In this document: positions 1 to 11,900 of the stretch, one piece after another
Position numbering within the stretch: position 1 is the stretch's first letter
How the letters are laid out: every line of letters starts with the position of its first letter
DNA from: Effrenium voratum
Taxonomy: Eukaryota; Sar; Dinophyceae; Suessiales; Symbiodiniaceae
Direction: 5' to 3'
Assembly: GCA_963377175.1 (NCBI GenBank)
Contig: CAUJNA010002890.1
Location: 148,501-212,500, forward strand
DNA length: 64,000 bases
Made by a program: the position numbers and the translations under genes
The notes under the pieces: model-generated
Seen by the model: only the letters and a program-made list of their open reading frames with translations
Told to the model about the DNA's origin: nothing
Databases searched by the model: none

Positions 1-68
1 TTCATATTTAGGATTGTCATCATCTAAATCGGCTCCTTGCCATTTTTTTTGTCGGGGGTTTGACCCTG

Positions 69-92
69 TGGGGGCGGGGGGGGGGGGGGGCG
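69..92. repeat. G-run
   Basis: GGGG-C-G17-type run; other long G or C runs occur at 8660, 17210, 19727, 45551 and 46330. Confidence 0.9.
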
Positions 93-690
93 GGATTTCC
101 CTTAAGAAGGAAGCAACTATCAAAACAAGAGTACCCTCAATGGGGTTGTGGGAAGGAGGGGTGGGAAACCCAATAGAGCGTTTCCCATTTGCGACATTCG
201 CTACAGGCAAACCAAAAGGAGACCCTCACCATTTTAGGACCACTATGTTGAGAAACATTTCATTTTGCAGGACTTCGTCGCTAAAAGTTGGTACTATTGG
301 GATTGGGGCCCTTGACAACCGGTCTACGAATCTTTTTGTTAAAGGAGGGTATGGGGTTAGCTGGTTAGCTCGGGTTTCCTTCAACACCAAAACCCGAGAT
401 TTGCCTTTGAAACCCTAAAGCGTGTTCCTTCAGTCGGATCACCCTAGGCCCTAGGGAGACTTAACCAAGGTGGTTGACGTCCCCCCAAACGAACGGAGAC
501 CGCGGGTCCGTGAGATCTCGCAACCTCAACTTTTCACAATGGCTGTGGAATCTGTGCTCTTCGCATTCTGATCTCGAACTCCGGTGCTCGATGGTGCGCG
601 GAAACAGTGGGTCGACGAACCGAGTGTTCTGGTTCTGCATCTATGCCAGAGCGCCGGCAAGATTTTCGGGTGGTCTTGTTTATTCTTCAC

Positions 691-741
691 ATGGGTCTGG
701 GTCCACCATTTTAATATATGCCGGGTTTTGATTGTGACTCA
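691..741. mobile_element. Family D right half
   Basis: GGGTCTGGGTCCACCATTTT, CCGGGTTTTGATTGTGACTCA. Followed by TTTCAG. Confidence 0.65.
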
Positions 742-1374
742 TTTCAGCGACTTGTTTCATCATGTTAATCTTTTTCCCAATAGCAGTCTCTGGCTTCCCT
801 TGAAAACCAAATCTCGCGGTTCTTCGTTTTTCACCATGTGTTTTCCTTTATAACCCACCTGTGCCAAGTAGGAAAGAGTGCCGATTCAATTTTTTGGCAG
901 CATGGGACTCCGCGGGTCTGGGGTTGCATTTGTTGAGTAGCCCTAGATGTAGACCAAAGGTTGATTTCCCCAAGAGGGAAGGTTTTGGGTTTAAGTCTAC
1001 CTTGGGGTAGATGGAAAAATGAAGCCCTGAGCCAACCCCCCCCCCTCCAAAATGGTTTGCTGTTCCCTTCGGTTTTACTTGAAGCCCTAAGATGGCCCAG
1101 TGATTCCATTTCTGAAAATGGAGCATGGCGAAGGGTTACCTAGCGAGCGCTTCAAGGCTTGGGATCCAAGGGGGGAGCCCCAGACTTAAACCAAGGTCCC
1201 TATATTTCCCTTTTTGGCCGTTTAAAACATCACCTTTTTGGCCCATGAAAGGCGAGTATCCCTTGGTGAGGGTGAAAATTTTAAGTGGAAATATAGGGAG
1301 CCCTGTAAACCCATGGTTGATCTTTTGGAGGAAATTGGTCTGAACCGTTGAGATCCGTGGTCCTGGGTCCCAAG

Positions 1375-1470
1375 TGAGCCATTCGAAAGATAAGGGTAGA
1401 TGAAGGTGAAGGGAGAATCCCGACCAGAGAAATGGGTGCGGATCTCTGCTCTTTTGAAAGATCTTGAAGC
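1375..1470. mobile_element. Family D relic
   Basis: TGAGCCATTCG, GGTAGATGAAGGTGAAGGG, CCCGACCAGAGAAATGG, TGCGGATCTCTGC. Right end unrecognisable. Confidence 0.6.
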
Positions 1471-1525
1471 AGTTGACTAGTCTGGATGGTGATCAAGCAT
1501 TCCGGGTATCGACGAGTTTGTTATT

Positions 1526-1660
1526 GTTGACCCCATATTAATCCCCCCCAGTTTACCAATAGAGGGGTGTCCCGGTGAGATTTTGGGGAATCAGACCGCT
1601 TCGGAGGGGCTAAACACCACCCCCCTATGAATAAGCAGTGGTTGACTAATATGGGGTCCA
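1526..1660. mobile_element. Family G element, copy G1
   Basis: Inverted ends GTTGACCCCATATTAATC and GTTGACTAATATGGGGTCCA (as mirror). Internal runs of C and GGGGTGTCCC. Confidence 0.75.
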
Positions 1661-2024
1661 CCTGGCCTTGCTGGTGCTCAGCAGGGAATGAGAAATGGAA
1701 TGACCCTCAACTGGTGGTTTCCTTTGAGGGGACCAAAGCCTGGGTTCATTCCCACATTCCCTTCCTATCACACCAGCGAGTTACCAACCGAATCGGTGTT
1801 CAGTATAGCTCAACCGCCTCTCCGCATAGGTGCCCTTTTTGGTTGTGTTGGTCGAAAAATAGATGGCGATCCCTGGTTTACCTGGTTGGTTTTTTCTCAT
1901 CTACCAGAAAAACCCATCTATTTTCCATCAAAGAGGACACCTATGCCTATGGCTATTGCCCGAAAAGGACGCCTCTGCCTCTCCGCCGCTTCTGCTTGCG
2001 CCGCTGGGCTTCCGCTTCCGTCAG

Positions 2025-2114
2025 GCCAAGACTTGGGCGCTCAGCAAGGCGTGGCCTCTGCACCACTTTTTGCTGGAGCGCTGGCCCTTGCTGGAGCTCC
2101 TGCGGCACCTGGAG
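2025..2114 (+). CDS. Unassigned exon (30 codons)
   Basis: Open frame AKTWALSKAWPLHHFLLERW then PLLELLRHLE, with acceptor GTCAG/G and GA donor (GACGCG). The composition (Leu/Trp-rich amphipathic, GC-rich third positions) and the splice context match the accepted exons. It could be a 5' exon of the glycosyltransferase gene or another gene. I do not recognise it. Confidence 0.45.
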
Positions 2115-4022
2115 GACGCGACTGCGGGCGTTTTTTTTTTTTTGAAGGGGGTACCACACGTCTTGTTTGTTGAGCAACGATCCAAGTTTTTTCTCCATGG
2201 GTGATCCTGGTTTGTTGGATGTTTGATCCGCCAAGTCAGTCAGCTGTCAAAGCTATGATCTGATAAGAAATCCCCCATTCAGCGGAGTTACTATTGTTAT
2301 TAGCAGGTTACAATCAAGGTGGCTAGCCACTTACTAACTTGGCTGAATATTCAAGTAGGCCAGAACTGGGTTCCCGTTCCCTTTTTTGGAGTTGGTACCC
2401 CCCTTTTGGCGAAAAGGAACACCGAAGCCATTTTGGGGGTCACCTAAGGACATATTTTCCCTTGAAGGCAGTTTTTTTGAAGGGGATGCTCTTCTGAACG
2501 GACGAAATCCAAATACCACCCATTTCTAGAAAAGTTCCTTTTTGAGTTTTGATCTGCTTTTTGGGCTCCTTCCGTTAATTTGAAGAGGAAGCGAAGGGGT
2601 CCCGACAATTCCCCGGTTTTGAACGTCACCTTTTGGGGGCCATTTTCAGCTAGTGCGCTTTTGGGGTGAAGGAGGACATGTAGGGAGCCTTGAACAAACC
2701 TTGGTTAAAGCGGTGACTGAGGAGACCAGTGGCCATGGTATTCACATGGCTTCACAAAACCTGGGGTTGCCTGCGGCACTGGATTATTTTTAGGGTGACG
2801 ATGACACAGAGTCCGAAGGTCGTTCCTTTTTGGGAGGCCGAGTGATGCTTGAGTGGTTGAGTACAAGTTTGAACGCATGATATTGGAGAAGCTGTTGGTT
2901 TTAGGGCCACTTTCTGTGATACCAAGGGAATCAATATCGTTCAAAGTGATATATGACCATGGCCATGACCGACAACGTGAGTCACTGACAATACGCAACA
3001 ATATCCTTGGTAGTCTGTTGGCTTGTAGAGGACGAGAAGAGGAGGACCAACCAGAAAAGGGGAGCCACTCTCGCCTTTCCGTCTGGTTTCCCTTACCACC
3101 CAACCAAAATGGGTGCCTCAAAAACACATGGGTGTGTCTTTTTTTGAGGGTACGTTTTTTTGGTGGTTTTAGAAACGGAAACAAAAAGGAACCTGGAGTC
3201 CGCTAAAAATAAGACACCCGCACATCCCAAGGCACCCCTAAGCTCTTGGCATGAGGCACCTGTGGTCTACAAGACCCTTGCAGGCCTGGATGCGATGCGA
3301 GTTCACTGCGCCGTAGGTCACCCATGGTTTCGAATTTCGGCCAGACACGAGTGGGTGTGTCTCTTGGCAGGACAGGACCCCACCCCCCCCTCCCCAAAAA
3401 GAAGAAAAGAAAAGCAAAAAACAAACAACAACAATACCATGATGCTGGTTTTCCTCTTGGTTTTCCTGCAGAAGACCACCAAGAAGGGAGTACCCTCAAA
3501 AATAGACACCCAGATTGAGGCAGATTGCTTTTTTTCCAAGAGAGGCAAGCAAAAGGCTATTGGGCTCACCCCAAAGCCAAAATGGGACCCCCGGCCCTTC
3601 TCTCATTAAGACCGGCATCACAAAACCAGCCGTTTCTGCTTATTCGGCCCCAAAAAGCTTGGTTAAACACATACGTCTGAGAACTCCCATAGCTCCTTTG
3701 GGCGGAGATTTGTTGAGGATTGATGGGATTGAGCCCTTGGTTCTTGTAGCAGGCAAATGGAAAACCACCCCTGGCCTGCAAACTACCAATCGAAGTGGCG
3801 GGAAGCTTAAAAGATGGCCACCATCCAATCTCTTTGGTCTACCCTATTTCCCCTTTTTTGGATGAAAATCACATTTTCAGTTATTTTTGCAGCGAGCTTC
3901 CTTTGGTGGGTAAATCAAGGGGAGATATAGGGTAACCCATCTAAAACTGGTAACCCCTGTAAAACTGGGGTTTCCATTTGAGCAGCGCAATAAATTCTGT
4001 ACTGTTTTTGCATGCCTTGAGT

Positions 4023-4083
4023 GCAAGGCCGAAGTGTGATGTAGCACACATCCTCTGGGAGTGTAAGTATTGGGCCAAGCTCA
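4023..4083 (+). pseudogene. Possible non-LTR retrotransposon zinc-knuckle relic
   Basis: One frame reads KCDVAHILWECKYWAKLRY. C...H-x2-W-x-C is the zinc-binding signature often found near the C-terminus of LINE-type reverse transcriptases. The first Cys pair is missing and stops surround it, so if real this is a decayed 3' end. Confidence 0.35.
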
Positions 4084-4670
4084 GATATGCTTCTTGCTAC
4101 GACTGACATGGATGCTGAAAGTAAGAAGTGATGGCACTTGCTTCAGCGCTCATGTGCCACATTGCTGCAGGAATGGGAATCAAAGAAGCGGGATACTGTG
4201 CAGCTTGGAGAACAGCACAAGCAAGATTGCCTGGATGAGCTTGGGGCGTCTGCACCTTCAGATGTGCCGGGTCACCTCTCAGTTGGAGTCGCGGCACCAG
4301 GTCGGCATGACGGTTGTTGCTTGGAGAAGACAGTTTTTGCCTGAAAACCCCTTTCAGAACAAAGCTGATACGCAAAATGGGGGAGGAAGCGTGTTGGACT
4401 TTGACAGAATGATGGAATGGTGCAAATATGTCCCTCCTGATTCCCAGGCGCATGAGCAAAAGGTCGCATTGCACAGCACCCGCCTTGTAAGGTAATTATT
4501 GCGCTTGAGTTTATTGACAAGCAGCTGGCTATTTTGATTGAGCAGCTGCGGGCTCTTCATATTATTTGGCAAACAATGAAATGATGAGTTCACATGTGTA
4601 GGATTCTTTCTTGAAATGCTGCTTAAGGCCAAAGGTGTTGGCCATTTGAGGACCTGGTGCAACAAGGATT

Positions 4671-4784
4671 CTAGTAAGGTTCATATAACCTTTTACCCTT
4701 TGTTGGGGAGGGTTCCCCTACTAAAATAGACGTCCTGAAAAAAACTTGGTACCCTTATGCTAACCTCTCTACTGGAGGACCTAG
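4671..4784 (+). mobile_element. Family A element, copy A1 (degraded 5' end)
   Basis: Right half intact: GGGTTCCCCTACTAAAATAG through CTCTCTACTGGAGGACCTAG. Left terminus diverged. Confidence 0.75.
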
Positions 4785-5127
4785 TTGTTAACCTAGATTT
4801 GGTTGCTGCTTCTTTTGGGATGCAACAACAAGATCGCACGAACGCAGGCGGAGACCCGAGGGAGCCTCAGTGCAGGGCCAAAGAGCCCTATGCGCCCTCG
4901 GTGCTCAGCGCAGGCCGGACGGGGGAAAGGTGGTCCGGGTTGCAAGGAGGCCCCAGTGTGGTTCCTTGAAAACTTGGTTGATTTGTTCGACTGGCTTTCA
5001 TGGGGATTTGACGGGATTTGTGACCTCTCCCCACCAAAACTTGAACTGGTAAGGGATCAACACACCATGGGAGCGGGGACCCGCTTGTGAGACGAGGCAG
5101 GTGGCTATGACTTCTGGACACGAAATC

Positions 5128-5272
5128 ACAGCCACGTGCTCAAAACCGATTCGGGTAGACGAAGGTTAAGCGGCAGTCCCAGCCAGAAATAGTGGCGGAT
5201 ATCCGCCTTTCCAATTCTTTACATGGCTCTGGGTTCGCCCATTCTTGTACCAGGTTTTGAGCAAGTGACTCA
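5128..5272. mobile_element. Family D element, copy D1
   Basis: Mirrored ends CAGCCACGTGCTCAAAACC and GGTTTTGAGCAAGTGACTCA; core GCGGATATCCGCC palindrome. Confidence 0.88.
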
Positions 5273-5630
5273 CATGCAGATGCCCACCAACGGATTTGTT
5301 TAAATTCAACTTTTGCCCATGCTGCTGCTCGGAGGGTTCGGCAATACAGGAAGCCTAGGTTTGACCACCTGGCTTCTGGATAGGAAGCGACCGCAGGTCA
5401 TGATCATATGTGTCCGAAAATTGGGTTGGACCCCCAAGAATGGTCGGTTTGAAAGAACGCCCTCTTGGTTTCCCTGTAAAACCACAAAACAGGGGTACCA
5501 ACTCTGGGAAAGACACCACTCAAGGGGTACTAACTCCAAAAGGCGAGCGGCCCATATGGATGACAACCGCCAGGTGACTCACCCTGACCAAAATCTAGGT
5601 TTGGCCTTTTTGAGTCTGGATATTCGTCAT

Positions 5631-5764
5631 ACTGCGGATGGACGAAATCCATTTCGCACCACCTAAAGAACCATGGTTGAAACCATATCGTTTGTTGGAA
5701 TGTGCAGGGGAATCATCATGGTTTCTGAAGGGTGGCGCGACATGGATGTCCATGCATCCCCAGT
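5631..5764 (+). mobile_element. Family B element, copy B1
   Basis: Starts ACTGCGGATGGACGAAATCC. Inverted right arm is diverged (GACATGGATGTCCATG). Central TTGAAACCATAT...TTGTTGG retained. Confidence 0.75.
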
Positions 5765-7184
5765 ACCAAGAGGATTTCATTGCAAGTGAGGCCCTCCTGG
5801 ATCGCCAGTTGCCGTTTTTGTCCCATGCACTTTACCCCAAAAACCAGCACCAGTGACTGAAGAAAGCGATCGCAACTTGGCCATCTAGGCGTTTTTGTGT
5901 TTTTTGTGTTTGTTTTTCCCCGCAAGGCTCATGGGCCCATGTTCCATGCATCCCTTCGCAGGTTTGGAGAGCCAACGCGTCGAGGCGGTGGTGGTCTACG
6001 GGAGGAAGGACCCAACGGGAGGCACTCGAAGTTTGGATCGGTGAGGCATCGGTTGGATTTGAGTTTGGGCAGTTGGATGTATGACACCTCCAAGTTTCGC
6101 TTGTCGCACGTGGATCGGCAAGCCACTGGGTAAAATGGAGGAGTTTTTTGTTTGATACAGCGTTGAACATTCAGCAAGTGACATGCTTGTTTTCGAGCGG
6201 GACAGCCACCTTCCTTGCTGGTGAGTTCACCGTCCATCCCCAAACCTGGAATTTTGGCTTGCAAAAGCAGTGCCCCGCCGTCTGACCCGGAACCACCGGA
6301 GGATCGTTTTTCAGAGGAAGGTGGTCGTCCAGCCCCCCCCCCACTGTCAGGTTCCGCGTTGGCGGGGAAGTTGAAATCCGAAATCCCAACGCCCCACTGC
6401 CACTGCTTGCTTTTGGGCGCGTTGCGGAGCGGATCGATCCAGGACCGGGTGGAGATCCTCTGCAGGCCTCTTGGACCGGGACTGAGACTAGACTGTTGAA
6501 GTTTCAAGTCCAAGAAGACCAGAAACATCAACAGTCCGAAGCAGATTGGTAGTTGAGACCAGGAAGACCTTGAAGGTGGTTGTCCTTTCGGTTTCCCCTG
6601 AACCAGGCTGACAGGGGAAACAAATCTCAACCGGGATGGCTGGAAAATCGTCGGTGGCTAAAGCGCGCGGCCGGGATGGCCGGAAGGCCGGAAGGCCGCA
6701 AGCCCAAGGGTCGAATCCGTCAGAACCCCCAAAGTCAAGTGGTTGGTGGTTTTGGCCTCATTATTTTACCATGATCAAAGAAGTGGTGGGTTAAAGAGAA
6801 ACAACCCCATTTTCTGACTTTGATCTAGAAACCGTCAAAAGAATGACCCCAGTGGTTCCCATCCCCTCAATCAAGATTCAATCTCAAACAACCCCCCAGA
6901 AAGGGTCCCTCACCACTTCGGAACCCGTTGTTTGCCAGAGAATGGGCCAGTGTCCAAATTTCGCTTGGTGCCGAAAGATAGGGGGCTTGGTTTGCCTAGT
7001 CTACCAGGGCCATCTATTTTCCAAGAAGGACACGGACGTGGGGACGTGGGTGGGCAGGGAGGGGGGGTCCCTTTTCCGAGGCCTGCGGCATGCGCGAAAG
7101 GCCTGTCATCCTCACTTCCCTCACTTCGACTTCTCTATTTGGCGACAGATCTTCGGACTTCCACTTTTTGGTTGAAACAGCTTG

Positions 7185-7236
7185 GGGACCCACAAAAAGT
7201 CTCAAGCTTTTGCAGAGGGGTCAACAGCAACCAAGA
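7185..7236 (+). repeat. Dispersed repeat with GCAGAGGGGTCAACAGCA
   Basis: The phrase TTTTGCAGAGGGGTCAACAGCAAC after a Thr/Lys-rich GGTTGAAACAGC lead also occurs at about 22625, 30693 and 33531. Element limits are not clear. Confidence 0.6.
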
Positions 7237-8365
7237 CTTGGAGGCCCCTTTTTTGTACGGAACGAAAACTCGCGACCCCAAAACAGGTCGTGGCGAAACG
7301 GACCTGCTTCTTCAAAGGCAACACCTACTATTTGGATGTTTCGTCTTCAATGGGATTCATGGCAAACGAGACCTCCTGTTTTCACCATGTGTCCTCATTA
7401 ATACTTGGCTTCATCAAAAAACCCAACCTTTTTTCAGTTTCTCAACCATGGGTCCCTGCTTCCTTGGATCTCCATGGAACAATGCAAGACGCCCAGCGGC
7501 TGTTAGTTTTCTTTCTTCGAATTGCTTCCTTTGATCGGACGTCCCTGGCCAAACCGATATCGCGAATTGCAAGCTCATCTTTTGGGAGATCACACAACAT
7601 GTGTGCCATGGTCAAAATACGCCATGTTCATGGCAGGAAATTGGACGGTTGTGTAGGGAAATTGAAGAACAATGACAAGATTCCAACTAGGGAAAGAATG
7701 AGCAAGGCACCAAGGCCCATTCACAGTTGCCGAACTGAGGGGGCTGTTCATTTGGGTGTGTCTCAAAAAAAGGGGCCACCCTCAGTCAGAGCTCGGCTTT
7801 TGGCCGAGGTACTTGGTCCGGAATCTTCGGATCAACGGAGGAGTAGCTTGGCAGCACCCAAGGGGTGCTTAGTAAGGCCAGGGGTGGACCCCTGGACACT
7901 TTATGGGCGACTCCAAAGAACTTTAGACAAACACGACGCCAAAGAGAGCCATGACCGTCTTTGGGCATGCTTATGAGCTATGCTGACGACAGAGCCTTGG
8001 CCATGCTTGTGCTTCCGAGTTTGAGAAGCCATTGGCCCTTTTCCAGGTGGGTAGAAGTTGGGAACCTTGCGCCACAGGTCATAGACAAGGTGCACTTCGT
8101 GGTGCACGCGGCAATGAGGCAAGGCTCTCAGCTGAAGTCTTTGCGCTCAACATCCGCCCAACAGTGCCACCCCAGGGTTCAACCCCCATCATTGACCCAA
8201 TTTAGATGACGATCCTTAGGTAAGAATGGGTGAAAGGAATTTTCCAGAGGGAGCTTAAAGCAAATGGAAGGGTCCGTGGATTTTCCTGTACGTCCACCAA
8301 GAAGCCCTAAAGGAGACGGTCAGCCCAACGAGGGATACCCAAAGGGCTCAAATCAAGAGAATCTG

Positions 8366-8508
8366 CGTGTATGCTCGGCCAAGTTAATGAGTGGTTGGCC
8401 AGCTGGGTTATGAGCGACCAATCACAAGGTTAACTCCACTTAGGGGGCCTGATCTCCGAGATATAGCCTAGGCTACCAAGAACTCACTCACTTGGCAACG
8501 AACATCCC
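8366..8508. mobile_element. Family J element, copy J1
   Basis: ATGCTCGGCCAAGTTAATGA to CACTTGGCAACGAACATCCC; CCACTTAGGGGGC centre. Termini inverted. Confidence 0.75.
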
Positions 8509-8773
8509 ACAAGCCACCCTGCGGTCGGCTTTTTGAAGCGGGCAACCACGGAACGCAAGGCAAAGTTTCCATCTCGGATGGTGGTCGATGCGGACTGAAT
8601 TTGGTCGCGTGAAGATCTGGCCAGTTTGTTTGCCCAGGATTTGGGCCTGCGTAAAAGTGGGGGGGGGGGGGTACCGGTTTTTGTGTGTAAGGAACCAAAA
8701 AACCAATGGGCGTTTTGGCGGATGTTTTTTTTGGTTCCTGGGGCTTGGCCTTTGGCTCGTCTCTGGCCGGCAC

Positions 8774-8894
8774 CTAGGTCCCCCAGTAGTACCCTTTCTC
8801 ACCCTTTTTTTGGGGTAGGGTTCCCCTACGAAGTAGACTACAGCAAAAAAACAGGTACCAACTTATTCTAACCTCTCAAATCTGGAGGACCTAG
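8774..8894 (+). mobile_element. Family A element, copy A2
   Basis: Ends CTAGGTCCCCCAGTAG and CTGGAGGACCTAG. Flanked by a perfect 4-bp direct repeat GCAC. Lies 37 bp before a glycosyltransferase exon. Confidence 0.9.
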
Positions 8895-8931
8895 GCACGT
8901 TGTCGAGACGATTTGGTGGCTTCGTCCGTAG

Positions 8932-8983
8932 GGAAGACATGGACTACCTGCAGGAGTTGATCTCCGCACACGCCGGGAGCCCC
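8932..8983 (+). CDS. Glycosyltransferase exon, EDMDYLQELISAH
   Basis: Acceptor CGTAG/G, 37 bp downstream of a family A element. EDMDYLQELISAHAGSP resembles the (N/D)-x-EDLxYL-x-EL segment of the family's N-terminal half. The 3' end is ambiguous: GC donor GCCGGG at 8972 or a GA donor soon after. Confidence 0.5.
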
Positions 8984-11900
8984 TTCCAAAAAGGCGACGG
9001 AAGAGACCCGCGGAATGGGCGGCATGGCGGTTTTTAAGGAATCGGACCACCCCAAAATGGTGGTGGTCCTTTTGGTTTCTCTTTAAAACCACAAAAAGGG
9101 GTAACCCCCCAAAAAACAACAACAACTGACACACCGAAATCTGTTCCGCCTGGTTTAAGCCATCGACTTCTTTTGGAATGTCCTCAAGCTGTTCAGTTGG
9201 CTGTCCCAACATTCACAAGCGACCTCTTGTTCGGTTGACATGTCCAGTAGCTGCGGGTCAATGACTGGGAACTCTCCAATCTACCTATGTCCAGAGGGCA
9301 TAGCACATTTCGATCGCGGCTCATGGCGCACAAGCTCTGGTATAGCCACGTCACCATGCTGGTTGGTGAAAAGAAGCTGAAGCTTCCAGATGCGAGGCTC
9401 ATGGCAGGAAGGGGGGCCCCAGTCGCATGTCTTGCAGAAAGAGCAAACATGTAGATCCCTCGCAATCCACTGCGAAGCCTTTTCCCTGAGCTACATTACA
9501 CTGTTCACTCTGGGCCCTGCTCTAGAACTTTGTGCTTTGCTCGAGAAGGGACACCGCCAAGTGAATGCAACTTGATTGGGGAGCCTTTGAAGTTTTGGAG
9601 GCAGTTCCCATCTTCTTCCACCGCAAAATGGAGTTGGTTTGCTTCGTCATGTGTCAGGTTGTCAAGCTAGGGCTGCCAGCTGGGGTAACCGGAAAGCAAA
9701 ACAGTTGTTTTGCTTCATTGTGCGACTGGAATTGTCAGACTTGCGGACCTTGCTGGGGACACCTGGATCGACAGTCTTGCTCTCCTTTCACGAAGATAGC
9801 AACGATGTCGACATCCTGGGTTTTGGATTTAGCCATCGTTCTTTTGGTTGAAATCCGTTTATGTCTCAAGGCTTTTGGGATGGAGAACGTGCAGCTATGA
9901 CCAAGACTCAGTGTACACCTAGGCCCCGCACTTCGCCTACCCAGCAGTCACCGGCAGGCGCCGAGAGTGCCCGGATTGGCATTGGCTGGAGAAAAAGGAA
10001 CGTGTGGGTCATTTGTTTGGGCGTGTCTTGAAAATGGGGAGCCCCCAAAATGGTGGTTTTCCCTTAAAGTTTCCTTTTAAAGCCACCGCAAATACATGCC
10101 TCACACAAAGACATGCCCGTTTTGAACCAAGTGTCCAACTCACGTATCGCCGACTTCCTGAAGGCCCTATCGAAGATTACGCAATAACAGCATAGCGGAT
10201 GCTGGTGGCCATCGTTTGGCCGAGGAAGAAGTTGGACCAATGGAGTTCATCAGAGGGCAGATGCTGGAAGGGTACACTGAATGGAATCAGCATTGGTGGC
10301 GATTGGATACCGCTTCGGTTGGTGGGAGTTGTTTCTTTGAGCACCCCAGCTGGTGGACCGTTTCTTGATGCGAGGAGGAACCTTGCAGACCTTCAGTCCG
10401 GACTTTCATGAAATCTGCCCCAGATCATCTTTCTCTTGTAAACATGGCGTACCCCCCCAAAATGGCGGTTCTTAGTTTCCTTCTAGTGTCGCGCCGAAAG
10501 GCCTCACAATAGTGACATACCCGCATGATGTTGGTTTTGGAAAGCATCCGTTTGAGCGCCGGCACCTTGCGGGAAATGCAGAAAGTGTGCGGGGGCCAAG
10601 CCGGAAGGGGAACACGAAGGACTTTTTGTCAGGGCGCGCTCCGTGGGCATCTTGGAACATCGGGTGGCAGGGTGGGATCAAGGCCCAAGCTCTGTGATAC
10701 CTTCGGGAATCTCCACCTTTGGGGGGGGTTAGTCCACAGAAGTGGTCGTTTCCCACAGCCCTCGGTTGCAGGCTGACTCTTGAATTGAAAGAAGCGCCGC
10801 GTCAACAGGTATTTGACGGAGTGTTTCTCAAAATGGCGGCTCCTTTTCGGTTGGCTGTGTGGACTGGAGTCCAAACGGACGCCAACCCAAAGTCTTTTGA
10901 CAGGGCCGTTCTGTTGTTGGATCAGGTGTTTACCTGAATTGGTGGTTTGGATTCGTTTGGGGATCGAACCGGGAAACCACCTTCTAACCACCAACCTTAG
11001 GTCCCCCATTAGTGCCCTTTTACCGTTTCTTTTTTGGGGGTTTCGGGTTCCCCTACTAAAATCGACTACAGAAGAACAAATTCTAACCTCTCAAATCTGG
11101 AGGACCTAGATCCACGACGACCGGGACACCACTTTCTCCAAACCACCAATCCAAACGACCAATGGGTGGGAAGGAAGCTGCTTGGAGGTCCCTCCCACCC
11201 ACCCTTCGCGGGCCGGGGATCCTCCGTGTCGAGGCGGCTGGCCAAGTTCTATTCCGTGTGCACCGATCCCGAGACGGCGGGGGGGTTTTCTGGACTGGGG
11301 GGGAGGGGAGGGGAGGGTGGGAGGGTGGGAGGGTGGGAGGGTGGGAGGGTGGGAGGGTGGGAGGGTGGGAGGGTGGGAGGGTACTGAAGGGTAAGGGCTT
11401 ATTTAGGGCTTATTTGGGCTCCCTCCCCCTCCCCTCCCTCCCCCCCAGCCCCCATGAACTTTGGGGGCCCGGTTTTCCATCAACGGATAGACGTGGGAAC
11501 CCAAGTTGGACGTTGGAGGCCGGTTTCCTACAATGAAGCCAACATGAACGTTCCGTTCGCCAACAAACTAGGGGTCATACATTCTGCCTATGATTGATAC
11601 CTTGACACGAGGCACCCGCGTATGAATCAACCAGAACTTGATCGACATCATCTTTGAACGGGGATTTCAAAGGGTGAAGCGAGCAGGGTCACAGTTTGGT
11701 GCCCAACAAAGGCATTCGGCAAAAGGTGAGCCACAATCAAGACCCGGTAGATGAAGGTTAGTGAGGGATACTCCCAACCATAAATAGCTGCGGATATCCG
11801 CCTTCTTAATGCTTCACAAAGTTCTGGGTAGAGTTCTGGGTAGACCATTTTAATACCGGGTTTTGAGCAAGTGCCTCAGGTGGTTTCGCAACCAGACCAG

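Larger units (their letters stand above)
1..2024. other. Left flank, no supported gene
   Basis: Contains a G-run (69-92), a half family D element (691-741), a D relic (from 1375) and a family G element (1526-1660). Open frames here are short and lack splice-exon character. Confidence 0.5.
2115..8931. other. Long intronic or intergenic stretch
   Basis: Holds repeat copies A1, B1, D2, J3, a J relic at 2283-2358 and a possible retrotransposon relic near 4.0 kb. If the 2025 exon belongs to the glycosyltransferase this is one intron; otherwise it is intergenic. Open frames of 100-260 codons occur here, but overlapping frames are equally open and none shows a recognisable motif. Confidence 0.4.

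Noticed and set aside
5929..6630. 233-codon minus-strand frame
   Set aside because: Low-information, Pro/Gly/Ser-rich. Overlapping frames on both strands are equally open and no motif is recognisable.
7182..7976. 264-codon + frame near 7.2-8.0 kb
   Set aside because: Contains dispersed-repeat sequence (GCAGAGGGGTCAACAGCA) and no recognisable domain. A competing frame of similar length overlaps.
10960..10985. tRNA T-arm look-alike GGATCGAACCGGGAAACC
   Set aside because: No matching anticodon arm or acceptor stem around it on either strand.
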